Positions 1 to 5,540 of a DNA stretch of 11,878 nucleotides are shown in pieces. The position numbers and the translations under genes were made by a program. The stretch is from an uncultured Blautia sp. (GTDB lineage Bacteria > Bacillota > Clostridia > Lachnospirales > Lachnospiraceae): NCBI GenBank assembly GCA_900547615.1, contig URHH01000070.1, positions 1-11,878 on the forward strand, in the 5' to 3' direction. Within the stretch, counting starts at the first letter, position 1. Each line of letters opens with the position of its first letter. The notes under the pieces were generated by a model. The model had not been told where the DNA came from and made no database searches. It saw nothing but the letters and a program-made list of their open reading frames with translations.

Positions 1-535
1 TAACAGACAACACAACCGTTTCTTCGTTTGTATACTTCATCATCATCGGCAGGGTTGTGTCCTCGCTTGTAGCTCCGGCGAGAGCAATGCAGGAATAAAA
101 ATTAAAATGCCGCGCCACAAAAGGAATGCTGATAAAGGAAAACAGCTCGCGCATAAGATTGCTTAAAAAAGCAATACTTCCAAGTGTAGCGTTTCCCAGG
201 TTTTCCAGGGTGACGCCGGAAAGGCTGTACCAGCCGAGACCACTTGCAATGGCAAGGTTTTCTCCAAGACCATATTTTGTGAAAAAACTTAAAATCAGAC
301 CTCCGAGAAGGCTTCCGATCACCGTTCCGATGGGAATGATAAAGATTTTTACATGGTACTGACGGATTTTCTGTACAATGCCCTTATGTAAGCCGATACT
401 GATACCAACGGAGAGCATCAGGCAGTTGAGAATTAAATCTTCGTGAGTTGTTAAAAAGTCCAGAACTACATTGTGAAGATGGAGAGAGCCGCATAAGACG
501 CCTCCAACTAAAGCTAAAATTGCCAAAATTGTCAT
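1..535 (-). CDS. lysO: LysO-family lysine exporter, main subunit (partial, C-terminus outside window)
   Basis: This minus-strand frame starts at an ATG at 535 and stays open for 178 codons to the left edge, so the last residues and stop are outside. I translated it by hand. It is highly hydrophobic and carries the features I associate with the LysO/DUF340 exporter family (E. coli YbjE): GLGWYSLSG near residues 100-108, NLMREL near 132-137, and GATSEDTTLP near 156-165. The family exports lysine across the cytoplasmic membrane. Its ATG overlaps the stop of the upstream short gene in an ATGA arrangement, which implies translational coupling and a two-polypeptide exporter. Substrate is inferred from the family; lysine specificity in this organism is not shown. 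Confidence 0.88.
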   Translation of the reverse strand, partial: MTILAILALVGGVLCGSLHLHNVVLDFLTTHEDLILNCLMLSVGISIGLHKGIVQKIRQYHVKIFIIPIGTVIGSLLGGLILSFFTKYGLGENLAIASGLGWYSLSGVTLENLGNATLGSIAFLSNLMRELFSFISIPFVARHFNFYSCIALAGATSEDTTLPMMMKYTNEETVVLSV

Positions 536-825
536 TTTTCTTCCGTCTCCTTTTCCTTTGAGTGAGATTTAAAAAAGCGCTTTGTCAAAAAGAAAACGAG
601 GATCAGGGAACAGCCGGAAGGAATCAGGAAAAACAGAAAGCTTTCCAGTCCAAGACTGAATAATTTCTGAAAGAAATTTTCATCGCTTCCAAGAGAGAAG
701 CCCATTGCAAAAATAAGGGTAAGGGTGCAGATGATCTGAAAGATCTCATTTGTGCGTTTCAGTTTTTCCGGGAAAAAGAAATGCCCGATCAGCACACCAA
801 CGCACATTATAATAAGAATAAACAC
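532..825 (-). CDS. LysO-family transporter, short N-terminal subunit (DUF340)
   Basis: This is a 97-residue membrane protein with about three hydrophobic segments (FILIIMCVGVLIGHFFF, IICTLTLIFAMGFSLG, FLFFLIPSGCSLILVFF) and a charged C-terminal tail. It matches the N-terminal part of LysO, which is one chain in E. coli but often split in Firmicutes. A longer frame opens at an ATG at 882, but I chose the GTG at 825. It has AAAGGAG about seven bases upstream, and the extra 19 residues (including QRRRN) do not look like a LysO start. The stop overlaps the next gene's start by four bases. Transcription probably comes from the minus-strand promoter at 894-922. Confidence 0.82.
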   Translation of the reverse strand: MFILIIMCVGVLIGHFFFPEKLKRTNEIFQIICTLTLIFAMGFSLGSDENFFQKLFSLGLESFLFFLIPSGCSLILVFFLTKRFFKSHSKEKETEEK

Positions 826-891
826 GTTTCGTCTCCTTTGTATATAAAATTCGTAGCTGTTCAGTACCTTCACAGTTACCAAAATTCACTA

Positions 892-922
892 AAACTTTAG
901 CATATTAAAGTTTCTTTGTCAA
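892..922 (-). promoter_or_regulatory. lysO promoter with embedded inverted repeat
   Basis: On the minus strand TTGACA (922-917) is followed by a 17-base spacer and TAAAGT (899-894), a good sigma-A promoter pointing at the LysO genes. A perfect inverted repeat AAACTTTA-GCATAT-TAAAGTTT lies at 892-913. It overlaps the -10 box and most of the spacer, which is where a repressor operator would sit. The cognate regulator is unknown. The space between the promoter and the GTG start is too short for a lysine riboswitch. Confidence 0.6.
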
Positions 923-944
923 GCGAAGCAGCAGGGAGGGATTT

Positions 945-2027
945 ATGGGAAATATCATAGATTATTTAAGGTGGAGAGGAGATCTGACTTTTGAAAGAGA
1001 TGGTTTCTGCGAGGTGGATAATCTTCTTTTATCGTATCTGTCCTATGTGAATCTGGACGGTATTGCACCGGGAGAAGGGGAAGGGTTTCTTACATTAAAA
1101 GAAATCTCCGGTGAGTTTTTTCGGAGATATAGTCAGGAAGAGTTAAAAAAAGACCGTTCTTTTATCCGTATGGCGCCTTATGGGATGAGGGAGATGGCAA
1201 AAACAGAGCGTTTTGGAAATATTAAGGTTCAAAATTATGTCAATCGCATAGAAGAGAAAAAGAACCTGCAGTTTTCAGCGGTAGAGCTTGTTCTTTCAGA
1301 AGAAGTTTCTTATCTTGCTTTTCGGGGAACAGATGACAGGATTGTAGGCTGGAAGGAAGATTTCTTTTTGAGCAATGGGATTGTAGGTGCACAGAGAGAG
1401 GCACTGAAATATATGAATCACACAGGAAGAAACTGCCGCCGGATTTTAACGGGAGGCCATTCAAAGGGAGGAAATCTGGCAGTGTATGCCGCGGCGCTCT
1501 GTGAAAAGGATGTTCAGGATAAAGTGGTTCAGATATACAGCAACGATGCGCCGGGATTTTCGGAGGAATTTCTGGAAAGTGAAGGATTTCAGCGGATATT
1601 TCCAAGAATACAGAGGTATATGACAGAGGGCAGTATCATAGGAACGCTTCTTGCCCACAAAAAAGCTCCTATTCTTATTAAAAGCAGCGCAAAAGGCGTG
1701 ATGCAGCACGACTGCCTTTCCTGGGAGACGGAAGGGCGGAATTTTATAAAATGTAAAGAACAGAACCGGGCGGCTGCAGCCTTTGATGAGGCTCTGAAAG
1801 CATGGCTTGACGGAATAAACGGGGAGGAAAGAGAAGCGTTTATCAATGATTTTTTCTCTGTTCTGGAGGCGACCGGAGCGGAAACTCTGACACAGCTTCA
1901 GGAAGGAGGGTTAAAAACCCTTCGTTTGATGCTGAAGCAGAAGAATGCTCTGAGGCCGGAGACAAAGAAAATAATTGAAAAACTGATCCGGGAGTTTGTA
2001 AACAGGTGGAAGATGTTTCTGGGGTAA
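945..2027 (+). CDS. Mbeg1-like (DUF2974) alpha/beta hydrolase
   Basis: This 360-residue protein begins with MGNIIDYLRWRGDLTFE, typical of Firmicutes DUF2974/Mbeg1-like proteins. It has a lipase-like core: AFRGTD at 125-130 and a nucleophile elbow GGHSKGG at 170-176 with Ser173. Asp201 (SNDAPGF) and His255 (MQHD) are plausible triad partners. There is no signal peptide, so it is probably cytoplasmic. The substrate of this family is not established; a lipase or esterase activity is inferred from the fold. The start has GGGAGGG five bases upstream. It is divergent from the LysO genes, and I see no strong promoter of its own. Confidence 0.85.
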   Translation: MGNIIDYLRWRGDLTFERDGFCEVDNLLLSYLSYVNLDGIAPGEGEGFLTLKEISGEFFRRYSQEELKKDRSFIRMAPYGMREMAKTERFGNIKVQNYVNRIEEKKNLQFSAVELVLSEEVSYLAFRGTDDRIVGWKEDFFLSNGIVGAQREALKYMNHTGRNCRRILTGGHSKGGNLAVYAAALCEKDVQDKVVQIYSNDAPGFSEEFLESEGFQRIFPRIQRYMTEGSIIGTLLAHKKAPILIKSSAKGVMQHDCLSWETEGRNFIKCKEQNRAAAAFDEALKAWLDGINGEEREAFINDFFSVLEATGAETLTQLQEGGLKTLRLMLKQKNALRPETKKIIEKLIREFVNRWKMFLG

Positions 2028-2050
2028 TGGTTGTTAAAATGTAAAAAAAT

Positions 2051-2093
2051 ATTTTGCAAATATATTGATGGATTTTTTAATTTTGCATATAAT
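2051..2093 (+). promoter_or_regulatory. Promoter and candidate operator of the HTH-ImmA-PIN cassette
   Basis: TTGATG (2065-2070) and TATAAT (2088-2093) are separated by 17 bases, upstream of the HTH gene start at 2127. The box ATTTTGCA occurs twice, at 2051-2058 and 2080-2087, flanking the -35 element and abutting the -10. The first copy lies in a small inverted repeat, ATATTT-TGC-AAATAT at 2049-2063. These positions would suit autoregulation by the HTH protein. The promoter is well supported; the operator is an inference from repetition and position in AT-rich DNA. Confidence 0.55.
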
Positions 2094-2126
2094 AAAAGTG
2101 AAGAAATGAGGAAGGAGGGCTTTCAG

Positions 2127-2495
2127 ATGAAGTTTGATGAGTTATTTGAACAGAGAAGCCTTATAGCGTCCAAATTAAAAGACTGTATACGGGACAGAGG
2201 CTATACGAAAGTTTCTTTTGCGAGTAAAGCAGGTATTTCACGTCCTACATTGGATAAATTATTGAATGGCAGTATCGATAATAAAAAATCATTTGATCGC
2301 CATCTTCAAAAGATACTTAAATTGTTAAATATGTCGGCAGATGATTTGATTTTTTATTGTTCCGTTTCCGTGAAATCTGCTAATGCAATGGTGTTTTCAA
2401 AAAATGCACCTGTAAATCACGAGATGAGTGGGAATGCTAAAAAACAGTATGATTTGTTGTTAGATGTGATTGATTTATGCACAATTTATTATTAA
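2127..2495 (+). CDS. Xre-type helix-turn-helix regulator of a putative toxin/defence cassette
   Basis: This is a 122-residue protein with a Cro/C1-type HTH at about residues 28-48 (KVSFASKAGISRPTLDKLLNG), followed by helices ending near residue 76. The remaining 45 residues are unassigned and may bind the neighbouring protease. The frame is open back to 2031, but I chose the ATG at 2127. It has AAGGAGGG about seven bases upstream and lies downstream of the -10 box at 2088-2093, so a start at 2031 would precede the transcript. It is first in a three-gene AT-rich unit, 12 bases ahead of an ImmA/IrrE peptidase gene. In ICEBs1 ImmR/ImmA and related pairs, such regulators are substrates of the adjacent peptidase. 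Confidence 0.82.
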   Translation: MKFDELFEQRSLIASKLKDCIRDRGYTKVSFASKAGISRPTLDKLLNGSIDNKKSFDRHLQKILKLLNMSADDLIFYCSVSVKSANAMVFSKNAPVNHEMSGNAKKQYDLLLDVIDLCTIYY

Positions 2496-2507
2496 GGAAG
2501 TGATTTT

Positions 2508-3302
2508 ATGAGTGAGTTAATTACTGCCCAAAATATAGATTTAGTTGTAAAGAAAAATTGCGAAATAAAAGATGAGATATTAACTAAGGCAATTAGACTG
2601 CAAACGAATATGTCAGTTATGAAGACAACATCAATTCCTCAGTTGGCATTATTGATCCTTCAGGGATTTGGATTAATACAAATTCCAATAGAAGATAAAT
2701 TTTGGAGTGGGGCAATATATGTGAAAGATGGAAAAATCATTCCTGTGCTGAATACTTCACTGCCAAGAGCAAACCAATATTTTACAGCGTGGCATGAGAT
2801 ATACCATTTAATATTTGATAAAATATCATTTGATTATTTTATAGAAACGGACAATGTTTTAGAAGAAAGAAAGGCTGAATGTTTTGCGGCGTGTATGTTG
2901 CTGAATGGTGTGGACAGATATTATACGGAACTTCAGGATATGGATTTTATTTCAAAGATTTTTCATTGTATGGCAGTATTTCAGGCGCCATATAAAGCAG
3001 TATTAGTTTCACTCTATGAGTATGCTGTTCAAAGTGAAAATGAAAAGCTGGCAATTAGAATAAAAGAAGTATTCGATATACAATTTGAGGATTTACCGGA
3101 TAGATTTCGAATGCTTGGTTTAGATGATAGTCTGGTAAAGCCTTCGTATGTAATTAATACATCATTTTTACAGGAAAAAATAAAGAGAAGTCAGGATATA
3201 AATCCTGAGCTCAATTATCATAAGGATAATGAAGAATTTCTGTTAAATATCAAGAGGGAAATTGCCATGACAGTGAGGAGAGGGAATGATAGAAATAACT
3301 AA
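2508..3302 (+). CDS. ImmA/IrrE-family zinc metallopeptidase
   Basis: This 264-residue protein has the zincin motif HEIYH at 96-100 (His96, Glu97, His100). Downstream is EERKAECFAACMLL at 119-132, matching the E-x-x-A-(D/E)-x-F-A-A segment of COG2856 peptidases; Glu120 or Glu124 probably supplies the third zinc ligand. An IPVLNTSLPRANQYFTAWHE stretch before the motif is also typical. The last 100 residues are not recognised and may bind a partner. Known members cleave Xre-type repressors (ImmA on ImmR, IrrE on DdrO). The neighbouring HTH gene, 12 bases upstream, is the obvious candidate substrate. It overlaps the PIN gene by 17 bases. RBS AAGGAAGTG precedes the ATG. Confidence 0.87.
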   Translation: MSELITAQNIDLVVKKNCEIKDEILTKAIRLQTNMSVMKTTSIPQLALLILQGFGLIQIPIEDKFWSGAIYVKDGKIIPVLNTSLPRANQYFTAWHEIYHLIFDKISFDYFIETDNVLEERKAECFAACMLLNGVDRYYTELQDMDFISKIFHCMAVFQAPYKAVLVSLYEYAVQSENEKLAIRIKEVFDIQFEDLPDRFRMLGLDDSLVKPSYVINTSFLQEKIKRSQDINPELNYHKDNEEFLLNIKREIAMTVRRGNDRNN

Positions 3303-3975
3303 GATTACTCAGATTAATGGTAAAAAACATATTGCTATTTTGGATACCTCTTCAATTTCTTTTATGCAGAGTTTAAGGAATAAAGGTCTGCAGCCGGAGA
3401 CGGTTTTAGAAGACTATGATTTAATTTTGATTCCAGAATGGGTATTAGCAGAAATAAACGATGCAGAGGGACGTGTTGATTATGTAAAAGAGTTAATTGT
3501 CCAATATCCTATATTTCGTATTGCAGAAGAGAATTATTCGGAATTGGCTGATATAGAAGAGGCAAATTTGTATCAGATTGTTCTGGCATCTACATATCAA
3601 ATAGGAAGAATCAGAAGTTATCTCCGCCGATATGTTGAAAAGGCAGATCCTCTTGATATGGACGCATACAAAGAATGGATAAATAAGCTTTATAAGGAAT
3701 GGCCGATTTCTAATGAGATATTGTCATCGGGCAGAATAAAAAAGAAAAATGCGGGTGAGGTTTCTATTACAATTTTAGCAGAAGTAATTTCCTGGTATTA
3801 TCCGGAAACTGAAAGCTTGACAGTGTATTCCCAAGATAGCGACACGTATGAGTTTCAAAGAAAAGCGGAAGAGGCTCTCAGAAAAATTTTTACCTTGAAA
3901 ACTTCTTTGTTAAGGTATTCATTTCCCTCATTTTCCATATTGACATCGCCTCCCCAAACGTTTATAATGCAATAA
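3286..3975 (+). CDS. PIN-like domain nuclease, putative toxin/effector
   Basis: This 229-residue protein shows the acidic signature of PIN nucleases in order: ILDTSS with Asp20, LIPEWVLAEI with Glu56, NAGEVSITILAEV with Glu158, and SQDSDTYEF with Asp184/Asp186. A helical insert at about residues 80-150 makes it longer than a VapC toxin (about 130-150 residues). It starts with GAGGAG five bases upstream and overlaps the peptidase gene by 17 bases, so the two are probably coupled. PIN domains cleave RNA through metal-bound acidic residues; target and activity here are inference. The last 20 or so residues (YSFPSFSILTSPPQTFIMQ) are serine/proline-rich and encoded by DNA that contains the cysK promoter. 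The C-terminus may therefore be a read-through tail at an insertion junction. Confidence 0.75.
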   Translation: MIEITKITQINGKKHIAILDTSSISFMQSLRNKGLQPETVLEDYDLILIPEWVLAEINDAEGRVDYVKELIVQYPIFRIAEENYSELADIEEANLYQIVLASTYQIGRIRSYLRRYVEKADPLDMDAYKEWINKLYKEWPISNEILSSGRIKKKNAGEVSITILAEVISWYYPETESLTVYSQDSDTYEFQRKAEEALRKIFTLKTSLLRYSFPSFSILTSPPQTFIMQ

Positions 3976-3995
3976 AATATAATTCATATCTGAAT
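3940..3995 (+). promoter_or_regulatory. cysK promoter with candidate Rrf2 operator
   Basis: TTGACA (3940-3945), a 17-base spacer and TATAAT (3963-3968) form a perfect sigma-A consensus lying inside the end of the PIN gene. Just downstream, around the expected transcription start, is a perfect inverted repeat ATTCA-TATC-TGAAT (3982-3995). That is a good position for a repressor, and the Rrf2-family protein encoded second in this operon is the natural candidate. The promoter is directly visible; the operator role is inferred. Confidence 0.78.
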
Positions 3996-4018
3996 AGTAG
4001 GAAATAGGAGGAAGCATT

Positions 4019-4951
4019 ATGAGCAAAATCTACGGAAGCGCCCTGGAGTTAATTGGACACACCCCTCTTATTGAGGTAAAGAGACTGGAAAGAAAAGAAA
4101 ATTTAAAAGCGAAACTTCTTATTAAAACAGAATATTTTAATCCTTCCGGAAGCGTGAAGGACAGAGCAGCTTTATATATGATAAACGATGCGGAGGAGAG
4201 AGGACTTTTAAAAGAAGGAAGCACCATTATTGAGCCAACATCAGGAAATACGGGGATTGGGCTTGCCGCTATTGCGGCGGTAAAAGGATACCGCATTATC
4301 CTTACCATGCCAGAGACGATGAGCGTAGAGCGCCGGAACATTCTGAAAGCATATGGCGCAGAAGTTGTTCTGACAGAGGGAGCAAAGGGCATGGCAGGAG
4401 CCATTGCAAAGGCGGAGGAGCTGGCAAAGGAGATTCCGGGAAGCTTTATTCCGGGACAGTTTGACAATCCTGCAAATCCAAGAGCGCATATAGAATCCAC
4501 AGGACCGGAAATCTGGGAGGACACAGACGGAGAGGTTGATATTTTTGTAGCGGGAGCCGGAACAGGCGGAACCGTAACAGGCGTGGGAGAATATCTCAAA
4601 TCCAGAAAAAAAGAAGTGAAAATTGTGGCGGTAGAGCCTGCGGCGTCTCCTGTACTTTCCGGAGGAAAGCCGGGGGCTCACGGTCTGCAGGGAATCGGGG
4701 CAGGATTTGTGCCGAAAATTTTAAATACAGAAATTTATGATGAAGTAATAACAGTAGAGAACGAGGAAGCGTATGCAGCTTCCAGAAACCTTACAAAAAC
4801 CGAAGGTATTTTAACCGGGATTTCCTCCGGCGCTGCCCTTCATGCAGGAATGATTCTTGCAAAAAGACCGGAAAATGAGGGAAAAACAATCGTTGTCCTT
4901 CTTCCGGACAGCGGAGACCGCTATTACTCCACTCCACTTTTTCAGGAATAA
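4019..4951 (+). CDS. cysK: Cysteine synthase A (O-acetylserine sulfhydrylase)
   Basis: This 310-residue PLP enzyme makes L-cysteine from O-acetyl-L-serine and sulfide in the cytoplasm. It has all family landmarks: NPSGSVKDR at 41-49 with Schiff-base Lys47, the substrate loop TSGNTG at 74-79, the phosphate-binding GTGGT at 181-185, GISSGAA at 267-273, and PDSGDRY at 296-302. Length is normal for CysK. AGGAGG lies close upstream of the ATG. It is the first gene of a two-gene operon with an Rrf2 regulator 14 bases downstream. In B. subtilis and S. aureus, CysK also works as co-repressor of the Rrf2 protein CymR, so a similar moonlighting role is plausible here but not shown. Confidence 0.95.
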   Translation: MSKIYGSALELIGHTPLIEVKRLERKENLKAKLLIKTEYFNPSGSVKDRAALYMINDAEERGLLKEGSTIIEPTSGNTGIGLAAIAAVKGYRIILTMPETMSVERRNILKAYGAEVVLTEGAKGMAGAIAKAEELAKEIPGSFIPGQFDNPANPRAHIESTGPEIWEDTDGEVDIFVAGAGTGGTVTGVGEYLKSRKKEVKIVAVEPAASPVLSGGKPGAHGLQGIGAGFVPKILNTEIYDEVITVENEEAYAASRNLTKTEGILTGISSGAALHAGMILAKRPENEGKTIVVLLPDSGDRYYSTPLFQE

Positions 4952-4965
4952 GCAGGAGCCGGAAA

Positions 4966-5394
4966 ATGAAAATATCTACAAAAGGAAGATACGCGGTGCG
5001 CCTTATGCTGGATCTTGCTCTTGAAGAGCGGGAAAATCCGGTGCGGTTAAAGGAAATTGCGGCGCGCCAGGGAATTTCTGAAAAATATCTGGAACAGATC
5101 ATTTCTATATTAAATAAAGCTGGATATGTAAAAAGCGTGCGCGGACCGATGGGTGGATACCGTCTTGTAAGAAAGCCGGAGGAGTACACAGTAGGGGAAA
5201 TCCTCTGTCTCACAGAAGGAAGCCTTTCCCCGGTGGAATGCGCGGGTGTGGACGGCGTGTGCAAAAGACAGGAAAAATGCGCGTCTCAGATACTCTGGAA
5301 AAAATTAAACGATGCCGTTTATCAGGTGGTGGACGGCGTGACTTTAAAAGATCTGGTATTGTGTCAGAGAGAACTGAATAGCGAAGAAATGTAA
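4966..5394 (+). CDS. Rrf2-family regulator (CymR/IscR-like) with cysteine triad
   Basis: This 142-residue protein begins MKISTKGRYAVRLMLDLA, the standard Rrf2 N-terminus, with a winged helix in the first 70 residues (LKEIAARQGISEKYLEQI; the wing SVRGPMGGYRL). Position next to cysK suggests a CymR-like regulator of cysteine metabolism. Unlike B. subtilis CymR as I recall it, it carries Cys92, Cys99 and Cys105 (C-x6-C-x5-C) in the region where IscR binds a 2Fe-2S cluster. It might therefore sense Fe-S or redox state. It is cotranscribed with cysK, with an AGGAG site in the 14-base gap, and followed by a terminator. Assignment to CymR versus IscR is open, so no symbol is given. Confidence 0.88.
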   Translation: MKISTKGRYAVRLMLDLALEERENPVRLKEIAARQGISEKYLEQIISILNKAGYVKSVRGPMGGYRLVRKPEEYTVGEILCLTEGSLSPVECAGVDGVCKRQEKCASQILWKKLNDAVYQVVDGVTLKDLVLCQRELNSEEM

Positions 5395-5402
5395 AAAAAG
5401 TT

Positions 5403-5434
5403 AAAAGAACTGGTATTTTTTCCAGTTCTTTTTT
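5403..5434 (+). terminator. Rho-independent terminator of cysK-rrf2
   Basis: AAAAGAACTGG (5403-5413) and CCAGTTCTTTT (5422-5432) form a perfect 11-base-pair stem with an 8-base T-rich loop, ending in a run of T. It lies nine bases after the Rrf2 stop codon. The A-tract before the stem could give some activity in reverse. Its T-tail overlaps the first Pho-box repeat. Confidence 0.9.
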
Positions 5435-5486
5435 ACATTTATTTTACAGAAGAATGGTTTTACATTTTACCTTCTCCTCTTATAAT
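5432..5486 (+). promoter_or_regulatory. pst operon promoter with Pho-box repeats
   Basis: TTTACA occurs at 5432-5437, 5443-5448 and 5459-5464. The first two are exactly 11 bases apart, as in the TT(A/C/T)A(C/T)A repeats bound by PhoP in Bacillus. The third doubles as a -35 element, 16 bases before TATAAT at 5481-5486. This layout fits activation of pstS by a phosphorylated PhoP-type regulator under phosphate limitation. The promoter is visible directly; regulator identity is inferred from the motif and the operon's function. Confidence 0.75.
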
Positions 5487-5540
5487 GTCACTTGTAAATG
5501 AGGAAACAATACAATTCAAATAAAGAGGAGAAATAAAATT

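Noticed and set aside
126..362. 78-codon open frame on the plus strand
   Set aside because: It lies antisense to the clear LysO coding frame and has no recognisable protein features.
826..882. 19-residue extension of the short LysO subunit to an ATG at 882
   Set aside because: The GTG at 825 has AAAGGAG at good spacing, and the extension does not resemble the family start.
2031..2126. 32-residue N-terminal extension of the HTH regulator
   Set aside because: It would begin upstream of the promoter's -10 box, and the ATG at 2127 has a strong AAGGAGGG site.
4030..4681. Long open frames on the minus strand opposite cysK
   Set aside because: They are shadows of cysK, with serine/proline-rich low-complexity translations and no ribosome sites.
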